A stretch of 64,000 nucleotides of DNA from an uncultured Pelagibacteraceae bacterium (GTDB lineage: Bacteria > Pseudomonadota > Alphaproteobacteria > Pelagibacterales > Pelagibacteraceae). The DNA is taken from positions 32,492-96,491 of the forward strand of contig CABZJA010000003.1 in assembly GCA_902525935.1 (NCBI GenBank), given 5' to 3'. Below the pieces are notes generated by a model. The model did no database searches, had not been told where the DNA came from, and was given only the letters and a program-made list of their open reading frames with translations. Within the stretch, counting starts at the first letter, position 1. The number at the start of each line of letters is the position of its first letter. The position numbers were made by a program, and so were the translations under genes. This document shows positions 26,275 through 35,528 of the stretch, one piece after another.

Positions 26275-27244
26275 TTTTATAATATTGATTGTGGTCTTAG
26301 TTAATTTTTTATTTTATTTTAATTTAAATAAAATATCAAATTACATTAATATTTTTGATAAACCAGATAAAAAAAGAAAAATACATAAATATAATGTACC
26401 ATCAATTGGTGGAATTATTTTTATATTAAATATTTTAATATATTTATTTTTTGAATTAACATTTCAATTTATCAATACGCAAACCGAAACTATTTTTTTA
26501 ATATTCACAATCTTAACAATTTTCATTTTGGGTTTTTGTGATGATAAATTTGATATTAATTCAAATTTCAAATTAATTTCATTTATTTTAATTATATCAA
26601 TTTATTTTTATTTGAATAATGAGCAAATAGTAACTGAACTAAAATTCTCCTCTTTTAGTAAAATAATTCATCTTGGTACTTATTCCTTTATTTTTTCAGT
26701 ATTATCGATTGTTATTTTTATGAATGCTTTCAATATGTATGATGGAATAAATGGACAATCAGGTTTCTATACTCTTCTTTTATTTTCATTTTTGTTAATT
26801 AATGGACAAAATTTTTTATTAGGTTTGATTATAATTATTTGTAGTTTATTTTTTTTATACTTTAATCTTAAAAGTAAAATATTTCTAGGTGACAGCGGTT
26901 CTTTAGTAATTTCTTTTCTGTTTTCAGTTATGATAATCAAATTTTATAATTCGTCTAATAATTTTGTCTGCGAAGAAATTTTTATATTAATGATGTTGCC
27001 AGGAATTGACATGACTAGATTATTTATTGAGAGAATGATTAGAAAAAAAAATCCCTTAAAAGCTGATAAGAACCATTTTCACCACCTGTTATTAAAAAGT
27101 TTCAATTCAACAAAAGTTTTTTTAATTAGCTCATTTTTAATATTGGTTCCAATCTTACTAATGATTTTAAAAATTAATTTACTGCTAATTATTACTTTGT
27201 TTTTAATTTCTTATTCACTAATCATATTGAGATTAAAAAATTAG
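26261..27244 (+). CDS. MraY/WecA-family polyprenyl-phosphate sugar-1-phosphate transferase
   Basis: The protein has 327 residues and about ten spans. Signature motifs are KRKIHKYNVPSIGG, the Mg-binding FCDDKFD, NAFNMYDGINGQSG, FLGDSGS and the HFHHLLL near the end. These place it in the WecA/TagO branch, which transfers a HexNAc-1-phosphate to undecaprenyl phosphate and so starts glycan assembly on the cytoplasmic face. It is the probable initiating enzyme of this island. It closes the + strand operon and converges with the SDR on the other strand, 2 bases away. Confidence 0.85.
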   Translation: MEINDFIILIVVLVNFLFYFNLNKISNYINIFDKPDKKRKIHKYNVPSIGGIIFILNILIYLFFELTFQFINTQTETIFLIFTILTIFILGFCDDKFDINSNFKLISFILIISIYFYLNNEQIVTELKFSSFSKIIHLGTYSFIFSVLSIVIFMNAFNMYDGINGQSGFYTLLLFSFLLINGQNFLLGLIIIICSLFFLYFNLKSKIFLGDSGSLVISFLFSVMIIKFYNSSNNFVCEEIFILMMLPGIDMTRLFIERMIRKKNPLKADKNHFHHLLLKSFNSTKVFLISSFLILVPILLMILKINLLLIITLFLISYSLIILRLKN

Positions 27245-27246
27245 AT

Positions 27247-28233
27247 TTAATTGATAATTTTTGATAAGTAATTAATTCCTTTATCTATTCCTAGTTTGAG
27301 GTCTACTTGGTATTTAAAACCTAATTTTCTCTGCTTTTTTGTACATCCACCTCTGGCAAATACACCAACGGGTTTTGATTTTTTTGTTACAATTTTAAAA
27401 TCATTACCTATTATATTCCTCGAAATTTTTAAGAATTCTATAAAGCTGGTATATTTACCAGTTGACAAGTTAATTGCCTCGCCATTGTCTATTTTATCCA
27501 TAGTTTTTATAACGCCCATTACACAATCATCAATATGGATGAAATCTCTCATTTGTTTTCCGTTTCCCCATACTTCAACTTTTCTCTTTTTTTTTGATAA
27601 AATTATATTTTTACAAAGGTTAGGAAAAGGATAATTCATATCTTGATCTTCTCCATAACCTGAAAATGGTCTGTAACATACTGATTTTAGACCGTATTTT
27701 TCGTAGCAAATTTGGGCTAAATATTCCCCAGTCAATTTAGACCACCCGTATGTGTAATCAGGAACACCAAGATTGTTTTTAAAGCTAATATCATTCTCTC
27801 TCAACAATCTGTAGTAATTCTTTTTTTGTAAATTTAATGGATAGCTTGCGCTAGAGCTAAAGTATAAAATTTTTTTTGGTTTAGCAGTTAAACACCATTG
27901 CCAAAAATTACTATCAATTGTAAGGTCACTAGCAACAGCTAGGGGATTATTTTCAATTACTTCTCTTCCACCAACAATCGCAGCCAGATGTAACACATAG
28001 TCAAATTTTTTTTTTTTATTTTTTTTAAACCACTCAACACAGTCAGCATTTATAAATTTAAAGTATTTAAAATCGTATGGATTAAATAGAGGCCAACCTT
28101 TGTTTGGATCTATGGCACCTGTAAATTTTACTAAATTATCAACTCCTGTTACATGAAATTTATTTTCTAGAAAATATCTACAAAAATGTCTACCTACAAA
28201 TCCAGATACTCCTGTAATTAGAACATTCTTCAT
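27247..28233 (-). CDS. NAD-dependent epimerase/dehydratase (SDR)
   Basis: The protein has 328 residues. The NAD loop is GVSGFVGRHF, then HLAAIVGGRE, FSSSASYP and YGWSK with the catalytic Tyr and Lys, followed by YRPFSGYGEDQ and MRDFIHIDD, as in nucleotide-sugar epimerases. Its start overlaps the end of the STELLO-like gene (28230) by 4 bases, so it is translated with that gene and the GT-C-like gene before it. Substrate unknown; GDP-mannose epimerase-like and UDP-glucuronate decarboxylase-like enzymes share this pattern. Confidence 0.78.
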   Translation of the reverse strand: MKNVLITGVSGFVGRHFCRYFLENKFHVTGVDNLVKFTGAIDPNKGWPLFNPYDFKYFKFINADCVEWFKKNKKKKFDYVLHLAAIVGGREVIENNPLAVASDLTIDSNFWQWCLTAKPKKILYFSSSASYPLNLQKKNYYRLLRENDISFKNNLGVPDYTYGWSKLTGEYLAQICYEKYGLKSVCYRPFSGYGEDQDMNYPFPNLCKNIILSKKKRKVEVWGNGKQMRDFIHIDDCVMGVIKTMDKIDNGEAINLSTGKYTSFIEFLKISRNIIGNDFKIVTKKSKPVGVFARGGCTKKQRKLGFKYQVDLKLGIDKGINYLSKIIN

Positions 28234-29150
28234 TTTTTTAAAACCTTTTTATAAAGTTGGAAAGCATCCCATGATTTTTTTGGTAAAAATTTTTTTATAT
28301 TATTAGGATTTTTCTTTAAATTTTTTAATAGTTCAAAATTATTTTTATAACCTATAATTTCTTTTTCCATATCTTTAGTTAGGTCATGGACATTCCTATC
28401 TTGATAAACTGACGGTTTATTATATAGAACTTTAAAACCTTTGGCTTGCACATAATAAGATGCCCAAATATCATCCATTCTTCCTATGTGAGGAAATAAA
28501 AAGTAATGTTTTATTACATCTCTTGTTAAATATGTGTTCTGCGAATTAAAAGGTGAATATTTATTTGAGCAAAAAGGAAAATCAAACTTATTAAATCTGC
28601 ATTCTGGATAATGTTCCATCCTACAAATTGCATCAATATCTGGATCTCCATTCCAAAAATCTGCTTGTATATCAAAAGAACTTCTTTTAGATCTTGACTT
28701 TTTTTTCTTATTTTTATTTTTTAATATTTGAATCGGAAAACCTCTATGCCACAAATGGCTATGGTTAGTTACTGATAAGGGATCAAAAGCTATTTCATTT
28801 GTGTAGTATTTTTTTATGATACAATCTTTTTGTATAAGTAAATCTTTCCCCCAATTAGCAAAAGGAATATTGTCATCATCAATTGTAGCTACCAAGTCTG
28901 CACCTTCTTTAAATGCAGCAATCATTGCAAAATTTCTCCTTTGAATACAATTCCATCCAATTAAATCTGAGAGTTTTTTGCTAATTTTTATTTGATCTTT
29001 TGGGCCCAAATAAAGACCATTCTTAAGCTTATAATCAATTGGAGTTTTTAAATCCCCTGCAACTATTAATTTCCAACCCTTTAAATTATCAAATTTTTTT
29101 ATTGCCAATGTTGGAGAATTTATTGTTGTTGAAATGATGTATTTCTTCAT
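28230..29150 (-). CDS. STELLO/DUF288-like putative glycosyltransferase (copy 2)
   Basis: The protein has 306 residues. It shares with the 397-residue protein at 4266-5459 the motifs TTINSPT, GDLKTP (33-38), DDDN (91-94), GDPDIDA, NSQNTY, GRMDDIWASY and NVHD in the same order. DDDN is presumably the metal and nucleotide-sugar site. It lies directly after the GT-C-like gene 29152-30687 (one-base gap) and before an SDR, mirroring the left end of the island, where a GT-C-like gene and a STELLO-like gene also lie close together. Confidence 0.68.
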   Translation of the reverse strand: MKKYIISTTINSPTLAIKKFDNLKGWKLIVAGDLKTPIDYKLKNGLYLGPKDQIKISKKLSDLIGWNCIQRRNFAMIAAFKEGADLVATIDDDNIPFANWGKDLLIQKDCIIKKYYTNEIAFDPLSVTNHSHLWHRGFPIQILKNKNKKKKSRSKRSSFDIQADFWNGDPDIDAICRMEHYPECRFNKFDFPFCSNKYSPFNSQNTYLTRDVIKHYFLFPHIGRMDDIWASYYVQAKGFKVLYNKPSVYQDRNVHDLTKDMEKEIIGYKNNFELLKNLKKNPNNIKKFLPKKSWDAFQLYKKVLKK

Positions 29151-29151
29151 T

Positions 29152-30687
29152 TTAGTTTTTAATTATAGAGTATTTTTTGAAACTAAATCCTAAAACCTCA
29201 ACATCGCTAGAGTATACCGCCTTTTCACTATAATAATCAATTTTATATTCATCTGAAATTATTTCTATAGTGTTATTAGAATTATCATTACATTTATTTT
29301 TTGTCTTAGTGTTTTTACAATTACTATACAAATGATACACATGAGGTGTTATTACACCTGGATTCGTTTTTTTTAAAATATTTTCTTTTTTTAAATAATT
29401 AAAAACCATCTCAGATGATTTACCAGTTATATAATAATTTAAAAGTAAAAATGAGTTAAAAAAAGTATAAATTATTAAAATTGCAAATATAATTAGCCTA
29501 GGTTGAATAATTGTAAATAGAAATAAAAATATAAAAGGAAGAGGCAAAATAAGATATCTTTGTGCAGCTTTAACAAAAGATAGGGCTAATAGATAACATA
29601 CAATTGAAAAAATAATAATTAAACAAATTTTTAATTTTCTTTTTTCAAATTTGTTATTTTTAATAAATGTAAATAATAAAAATATAAAAAAAAGGAAACA
29701 AAATAAGATAATTCCTTTATAAATATTTTCAGGAATATATTTTTGAATTGGACCAAAGTCGAGTTCCGATGAAATAAACAAATATTTTTGAAAAAAAAGA
29801 CTAAAAAAAAAAGCAAATATAAAAAAAAATAAGTACTCGATTTTAATTTTATTATTAACTTTGAAAAAGAAAACCAACGAAAATGGAAAGGTTAATAATA
29901 ACAGATATCCAATATAAAAAATAAAATTATTTAGTACCCATAATAAATTTCTATTTTCATCATTGCCAATAAGTGCTATTTGTAAATCTTCATTTTTTGG
30001 CGCCAAAAAAAAACCTAAGTACTTATAGATTATAAAATGAAAAATCAAAAATGGTATAAATATTATTATTATTAATTTTATAAAATCTTTATTAAATTTT
30101 AATTTTTTTTTGGTTTTTTTTATATAAAGAAAAAAAATTGGCAATATGAATATTAAGTTATATGTCTTTAAAATTGTAGATATTCCTAAAAAAAAACTAT
30201 TTAGATAAACAGCATGAATATTTTTGGAAATCAAAATTTTAGAAAAAAAATAAATTCCAATAGAAAATGAAAATAAATCATTAAATGCTCTAAATCCATA
30301 ACTCCAAATTATACTATTAGAAAAAATAACAATTAAAAAAATTAATTTATTATCTTTAAAATTGTAATATTTTAAAATATTTATTATTCCCAAACCTAAA
30401 AAAAAATAGCTTGAAGCTGATAAAATTTTAACAGATTGATATCCATCTAAAAAAGGAATTAAATAGCTTATAAGTGATGCTAAGGCAGAAAATGAATAAG
30501 TATTAAATTGACTTATGTAATAAGCTTCTAGAAATTCTATTTTATTTTTTGCCTGAAAAAAATTCGCAAATGCGCCATATCCACCTTCAAAATTTGTTGG
30601 GTGAAAATTAATTGATATAAGATGTAAAATAAATGAGAGTATTATAATTATCCAAAAAAATGTGTTAATTTTTTTTTGCTTAATCAT
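29152..30687 (-). CDS. Multi-span membrane glycosyltransferase, GT-C-like
   Basis: The protein has 511 residues and about eleven spans. NFHPTNFEGGYG takes the place of the acidic loop after the first span. YGFRAFNDLFSF, KAAQRYL and a C-terminal NPGV...HVYHLYS region match the protein at 1241-2725 and show paralogy. The C-terminal soluble tail of about 80 residues, with three cysteines, would face the periplasm. A GT-C enzyme using polyprenyl-phosphate sugar is the best guess. It starts a three-gene set with the STELLO-like and SDR genes, divergent from the methyltransferase at 30746. Confidence 0.6.
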   Translation of the reverse strand: MIKQKKINTFFWIIIILSFILHLISINFHPTNFEGGYGAFANFFQAKNKIEFLEAYYISQFNTYSFSALASLISYLIPFLDGYQSVKILSASSYFFLGLGIINILKYYNFKDNKLIFLIVIFSNSIIWSYGFRAFNDLFSFSIGIYFFSKILISKNIHAVYLNSFFLGISTILKTYNLIFILPIFFLYIKKTKKKLKFNKDFIKLIIIIFIPFLIFHFIIYKYLGFFLAPKNEDLQIALIGNDENRNLLWVLNNFIFYIGYLLLLTFPFSLVFFFKVNNKIKIEYLFFFIFAFFFSLFFQKYLFISSELDFGPIQKYIPENIYKGIILFCFLFFIFLLFTFIKNNKFEKRKLKICLIIIFSIVCYLLALSFVKAAQRYLILPLPFIFLFLFTIIQPRLIIFAILIIYTFFNSFLLLNYYITGKSSEMVFNYLKKENILKKTNPGVITPHVYHLYSNCKNTKTKNKCNDNSNNTIEIISDEYKIDYYSEKAVYSSDVEVLGFSFKKYSIIKN

Positions 30688-30745
30688 TTACTTTTGCTCA
30701 TAACTCTATATTTGTCTAATTAAATAATATTTGTCTTACAAAAAT

Positions 30746-31402
30746 ATGACTGAATTTAAAGATTTTTATACTGGTAATAACTATAATCAACATATGTATA
30801 GCGGTTTAATTGGTTATTTTATGACATTAAGCCACAAAAGAATGGAAAAAAGTACAAAAAAAAAAAATAGAGTATTAGAAATTGGCCCAGGAACTCACCC
30901 ACATATAGATTATCTAAAGCATGAATTCGACGAATACTATGTTGTTGATAAAATTTCAGAGTTATCAGATTTCTATAAAAATTTTAAAAATGTTAAATTT
31001 GTTCATCAAACAAATAATAAATTACCTTTTCCTGATAATTATTTTGATAGAATCATAATATCGCACTGTTTAGAACATATCGTTTATCCAGAAGATGTGC
31101 TTTTAGATATTTACTCTAAATTAAAAAAAGGTGGTTCGGCAACTATAAGCTTACCAACGGATCCAGGTATTATGTGGAGGACCGGGAAATATATTAGTGC
31201 AAATTTTTTAATTGGTAAAAATTATAAATTTACAAAAGAAGATTATTATTATTTTACTGCCAAAGACCATGTAAATAGTATTTTTTCATTGATACCAATA
31301 ATAAAAAAAAATTTTAATAAAATAAATTTTGAAAGATTTGAACCATTCAAACTTCCAGTTTTGGATTTTAATTTATTTTATATTGTAGACATCGAAAAAT
31401 AA
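30746..31402 (+). CDS. SAM-dependent methyltransferase (type 11)
   Basis: From the ATG at 30746 the protein has 218 residues; an upstream in-frame TTG at 30731 is less likely. The class I fold shows VLEIGPGTHPH (SAM-binding motif I), then VVDK, NKLPFPDNYFDRIIISHCLEHI (motifs II/III) and LKKGGSATISLP. Such proteins methylate sugars or lipid-linked intermediates in polysaccharide clusters. It stands alone on the + strand between two - strand groups. The acceptor is unknown. Confidence 0.8.
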   Translation: MTEFKDFYTGNNYNQHMYSGLIGYFMTLSHKRMEKSTKKKNRVLEIGPGTHPHIDYLKHEFDEYYVVDKISELSDFYKNFKNVKFVHQTNNKLPFPDNYFDRIIISHCLEHIVYPEDVLLDIYSKLKKGGSATISLPTDPGIMWRTGKYISANFLIGKNYKFTKEDYYYFTAKDHVNSIFSLIPIIKKNFNKINFERFEPFKLPVLDFNLFYIVDIEK

Positions 31403-31405
31403 GTT

Positions 31406-32137
31406 TTACTTAATCAGCTTTTCTCTTTGTGAAAAAAAAATTCTAAAACCAGTGTAAATATATAAAAAATTTTTTATAAATGTATTGTTAGATTTACCCT
31501 CTTTTCTACTCCTCCATTTACTTGAAATTTCAATGAATTGTACTTCTAATTTAATTGGTATCAAAAGCGTTTCAAGAAGGATTGGATGCTTCATCTCTTT
31601 TAAATTAAATTTTTTAATTAAATTTGAGGGATAAACTCGAAATGCAAAAGTAAGGTCGGAAAGTTTTACTAAAAATAAGGTTGAAAAGAAAAGTTGGAAA
31701 ATTTTATTAAACAATAATTTAATTATATTATAACCAAAAAAGGAATTTTTTAATAACCATCGATTGGCAGTAATTATTTTACTAGGATTTCTTATTGATT
31801 GTTTGATTAATTTTTTTACATCTTTAGGGTTTGTTTCAAGATCTGAAGCCATTAAAATAAAGTGAGAAGACTTAATGTTTTTTATTGCCGATTTTAATGC
31901 TCCTCCAATAAACTTTTCTTTTTGAACAATAACCAAAATTTTTTTTTTATACTTTTTTTTTAATAGTTTAATTACATTTTTACTTTCGGATGTTGTAAGT
32001 TTCTTTGAAACAACAATCAAATATTTAGAAATATGTTTTGAACAATCATTTTCTATAATCCTTATTGTCCTTATTAATGATATAGTTTCATCCATTACAG
32101 GTAAAAACACATCAAATTTATGACTTTTTTCTCTCAT
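31406..32137 (-). CDS. GT2-like glycosyltransferase
   Basis: The protein has 243 residues. The GT-A layout is visible (FLPVMDE at the start, GGALKSAI, then the acidic ASDLETNP at the DxD position), but the normally acidic VDDxSxD stretch reads VVSKKLTT, so the nucleotide site departs from the DPM1-like pattern. It may act on an unusual donor or be weakly active. The end lies 3 bases from the convergent methyltransferase stop. The nearest upstream gene on this strand, 108 bases away, encodes a large membrane protein. Confidence 0.65.
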   Translation of the reverse strand: MREKSHKFDVFLPVMDETISLIRTIRIIENDCSKHISKYLIVVSKKLTTSESKNVIKLLKKKYKKKILVIVQKEKFIGGALKSAIKNIKSSHFILMASDLETNPKDVKKLIKQSIRNPSKIITANRWLLKNSFFGYNIIKLLFNKIFQLFFSTLFLVKLSDLTFAFRVYPSNLIKKFNLKEMKHPILLETLLIPIKLEVQFIEISSKWRSRKEGKSNNTFIKNFLYIYTGFRIFFSQREKLIK

Positions 32138-32245
32138 CTTTATGAAAATAAATCTAAACTTTTATTACAACTAAATCGTCCAATTATTGATTTATTATAA
32201 ATTTGAGTCAAAATAAAAATAATAAAACAGGAAAACAATTTTTTG

Positions 32246-33961
32246 TTAAATTTTTTCATCTTTAAAAAAGTAAATTTTATAACCATTTACTTTTGTATAA
32301 ACTAATTCATCTGATTTAAATTCAATATCAACTAAATGGGTACATGGTGTATATTTAGTATAATAGCACATTGACTGTAATGGCTTATAAAAAATTATTT
32401 CATTTTTAGAATATATAGGATCTAATTCATAATTTTTATCTAATTTTTGGTCGGTGTAGATACTTGGCCATGGAGAGTAATTTGTTCCATACTCTTTATA
32501 TATTCTTATAAAATTTTTTGACACCAAACCTATTAAAAGTATTAAAACTAAAAATCTAAAATATTTTTTAAGTTTTAATAAATTTATATCTATAAAACTT
32601 ATTAATAAAATAGAAAATAAAATTCCAAATGACGAAATTATATATCCATACCCATACCTAAATACTGGAAATTTTAAAAACCATATTATACATCCAATTA
32701 GATTTAGAATTAAAAAAATAAAAATTTTCATGTTGAAATTTCTTTTTGAAAAATTCTTAGATTTGCGTTCGGTAATAATCAAAGTAGTAAAAAATATTAA
32801 CATAAATATTAAAAATGGACCTACTTTTTTTAATATTTTTATTCCATGATTTTCTTTCCATACTTTTATCCATTCATTTGACGAAATAAATTCTGAGAAA
32901 TTTTTTTCTGATTGGTTTGGAAATCCTTTTGTCCATGCTTCATTTTCTATTCTTCCGCTTTTTGCATTACTTCTTCGAGTATCACTTTTGTCGAACCAAC
33001 TTAAATTTTTTATGCAAGTTTGTTCTATAGGAAAGGCAATACATCCAGATGTTAATATATTTTTTCCAATCCATAATAAAAAAATAAAAGCAAGTAATAC
33101 AAATATTTTATTAAATAATATTTTTAAAAAATTTTTATTAAATAAAAATATAAACGGAAAAAATAATGCTAAGAGCATCGTGATTTTATTTAAAAATATA
33201 AAGATAGATATAAGAATTATCTTATTGGTACTACTAACATAAGATTGATTTTTATTTAATAAATATATACCTAATATTAACAAATACATGTAATAAAAAT
33301 GTGCTGGAGCGTCATTACCAAAGCTGCTATATCTATTCATTCTAAAAATAACAAACGATAAAAAACAAAAAATAAGAATTATTATAAATTTATCTTTCTC
33401 ATAAAAAATTTTATTAATTAAAAACATTAAAAAAAAACTGAAAATTAAAGCATGTGGAATTAATATGCCTTTTTCATTAAACAAATGGTTATTGAATGAT
33501 GCTGATAGGTATTGCATTATTGATATATGACCAAAACGAAAGTGCAAATTAGACAGACCAATTATTATTTTATTTTCATTTAATATACTTATAAAGGGCA
33601 AATGATATGAGCCTGCATCTGGTCTGTATACATTGTCATAAGATATGATTATTGTACCTAGCAATGAACAAATAACTGCAAACTTTAAAAGTTTTGTGAA
33701 ATTGATCTCATATTTAATTTTGCTCAAATAAATTATTGCAAAAGGTAAAATGAACAATGCATCGTTCAAAAATTTATTTAAACTGAAAAAAAAATTTAAC
33801 AAAAAAGCAATAATCGAGGCAAATACTATGCCTAATAGCCCATTTTCGTAATAATCATTATTTGTTGCAATATTTTCTTTAAATAAAATTTTATTTCCAA
33901 TCAAACCTAATGAAAGTAAATAAATTGATGATAAAAACAATGAAACAAAAATTAAAAACAT
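32246..33961 (-). CDS. Large membrane protein, putative GT-C-like transferase
   Basis: The protein has 571 residues and about twelve or more spans. A large outside loop follows the fourth or fifth span and contains YRPDAGSYHLPF and HFRFGH; further on come SFGNDAPAHFYYMY and a cysteine-containing loop (SGCIAFPIEQTC). The C-terminal approximately 70 residues are soluble. Layout and motif style match membrane proteins common in leptospiral and SAR11 surface loci that probably transfer sugars or build polymers. No family can be named with certainty. It is divergent from the FkbM gene, 37 bases apart. Confidence 0.5.
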   Translation of the reverse strand: MFLIFVSLFLSSIYLLSLGLIGNKILFKENIATNNDYYENGLLGIVFASIIAFLLNFFFSLNKFLNDALFILPFAIIYLSKIKYEINFTKLLKFAVICSLLGTIIISYDNVYRPDAGSYHLPFISILNENKIIIGLSNLHFRFGHISIMQYLSASFNNHLFNEKGILIPHALIFSFFLMFLINKIFYEKDKFIIILIFCFLSFVIFRMNRYSSFGNDAPAHFYYMYLLILGIYLLNKNQSYVSSTNKIILISIFIFLNKITMLLALFFPFIFLFNKNFLKILFNKIFVLLAFIFLLWIGKNILTSGCIAFPIEQTCIKNLSWFDKSDTRRSNAKSGRIENEAWTKGFPNQSEKNFSEFISSNEWIKVWKENHGIKILKKVGPFLIFMLIFFTTLIITERKSKNFSKRNFNMKIFIFLILNLIGCIIWFLKFPVFRYGYGYIISSFGILFSILLISFIDINLLKLKKYFRFLVLILLIGLVSKNFIRIYKEYGTNYSPWPSIYTDQKLDKNYELDPIYSKNEIIFYKPLQSMCYYTKYTPCTHLVDIEFKSDELVYTKVNGYKIYFFKDEKI

Positions 33962-33998
33962 ATTAAAACTATACTTATATTAAATTATATTTAATTAA

Positions 33999-34814
33999 AT
34001 GCTTAATCATAATATACTAAATTTAATCAAATATAGAGTCGTTAGAATTATCGAGTCTAATCCATCGATTAATCTTATTATTTATAACAACATAAGATAT
34101 TTTAAATTTTTTTTACCACATGAAAAAGATTATTTAGGAATGAAAAAAGTTTGTAAAAATAAAACCAACCTAACTGTCATCGATATTGGTGCAAATCTTG
34201 GAATTTCTACTTTGGGTTTTAGATCGATGGGGTTTAAAAATAAAATTATAATTTTTGAGCCCAATAAAGAAATTTATAAAAAATATTTATTGCCACTAAG
34301 CAAAAGAGATAAAAATATTAAAATAAATAATTTTGCCTTAGGTCATAAGAATGAAAAGAAAAAATTTTACTTACCATACATAGGTAATAAGAGCATTCAC
34401 TATTTTGGAAGTTTTGATAAAAGTTACTTAATTAATAGTCTTAAAATAACCTTTCCCAATTTGATAAAAAAAATCAAAATAAAAGAAAAAAAAACTGAAG
34501 TTTTAAGTTTCGATAATTTAAAAACTGATATAAAACCTCATTTCGTAAAGATTGATGTAGAAGGATATGATCATAATGTAATTAAAGGTTTTTCTAAATC
34601 AATAAAGAAGCACAAACCGATTTTTTTAGTTGAATATAATAAAGAAAATTATGATAAAATTGTTAAAATTCTAAAAGGATATCAAAGTTTTTTTTATGAT
34701 ATAAAATCTGATAAACTTATCAAATTAAAAAAAAAATACTTAAATAATAAAATCGCAAGAACTAATAAAAAAAATCTGCTATCTATTAGAAATATATATT
34801 TTGTACCAAATTAA
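33999..34814 (+). CDS. FkbM family SAM-dependent methyltransferase
   Basis: The protein has 271 residues. The FkbM domain shows VIDIGANLGISTLGF (SAM motif I), IIFEPNKE, then VLSFDNLK and PHFVKIDVEGYDHNVIKGF, which are typical of the family. FkbM enzymes O-methylate sugars or polyketides; here a hydroxyl of the surface glycan is the likely target. The gene begins a + strand operon that runs to HisF at 39153. The next gene's start codon probably lies 8 bases after the stop. Confidence 0.85.
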   Translation: MLNHNILNLIKYRVVRIIESNPSINLIIYNNIRYFKFFLPHEKDYLGMKKVCKNKTNLTVIDIGANLGISTLGFRSMGFKNKIIIFEPNKEIYKKYLLPLSKRDKNIKINNFALGHKNEKKKFYLPYIGNKSIHYFGSFDKSYLINSLKITFPNLIKKIKIKEKKTEVLSFDNLKTDIKPHFVKIDVEGYDHNVIKGFSKSIKKHKPIFLVEYNKENYDKIVKILKGYQSFFYDIKSDKLIKLKKKYLNNKIARTNKKNLLSIRNIYFVPN

Positions 34815-34821
34815 AAAAAAT

Positions 34822-35526
34822 ATGCTCGTTTCAATAATTATACCTATTTATAATGAAGAGAAAATTATAAAAAAATTATTAAAAAAAGTAAATTCAACAA
34901 AAAAAATTAGAAAAGAGATTATAGTAATTAATGATGGATCCACTGATAATACACTTAAAATATTAAAAAAAGATTGCAAAAAAATGTATACAAAAATAAT
35001 TTCTTACAAAAAAAATATAGGAAAAGGATATGCATGTCGTCAAGGTATAAGCAAATCTAGAGGTGGTATAATAATAATTCAAGATGGAGATTTAGAATAT
35101 AATCCAAAAGATTATTATAAATTATTGCAACCAATTTTACAAAATAAAACTAATATTGTTTATGGTTCAAGAGTTTTAAATGGGGGAAAAAGAGTTAGAC
35201 CAAAAACTTTGAGTTTTAAAGTAAGAATTTTTGCAAATCATTTTTTAACTTTTTTATCAAATATTTTAAATAATCAAAATTTAACTGATGCTCATACTTG
35301 TTACAAAGTATTTAAAAAAAAAATAATAAAAAAAATAAAATTAAGAGAAAATGGTTTCAACTTTTGTCCTGAACTAACGACAAAATTTTCTAAAATTGAT
35401 GAAAAGATACTCGAGGTTCCAATTGATTATTTTGGGCGAACAGTGGAAGAGGGGAAAAAAATTAGATTTTTTGATGGAATAAGAGCAATTTATTGTTTAA
35501 TAAAATATAAAGTTAAATCTTCTTAA
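34822..35526 (+). CDS. GT2 glycosyltransferase, polyprenyl-phosphate sugar synthase-like
   Basis: From the ATG at 34822 the protein has 234 residues and opens with the GT2 strand SIIIPIYNEE; a TTG at 34801 would add seven residues and overlap the previous gene. Motifs are VINDGSTDNT, GKGYACRQGI, QDGDLEYNP (DxD) and DAHTCYKVF, all as in DPM1/DPG-synthase-like enzymes. It lacks C-terminal membrane spans. It would load hexose onto a polyprenyl phosphate for use by the GT-C-like proteins of this island. Confidence 0.85.
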   Translation: MLVSIIIPIYNEEKIIKKLLKKVNSTKKIRKEIIVINDGSTDNTLKILKKDCKKMYTKIISYKKNIGKGYACRQGISKSRGGIIIIQDGDLEYNPKDYYKLLQPILQNKTNIVYGSRVLNGGKRVRPKTLSFKVRIFANHFLTFLSNILNNQNLTDAHTCYKVFKKKIIKKIKLRENGFNFCPELTTKFSKIDEKILEVPIDYFGRTVEEGKKIRFFDGIRAIYCLIKYKVKSS

Positions 35527-35528
35527 AA

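Noticed and set aside
27296-27634. A 112-codon plus-strand frame
   Set aside because: It overlaps the SDR gene on the other strand, which has clear NAD and catalytic motifs.
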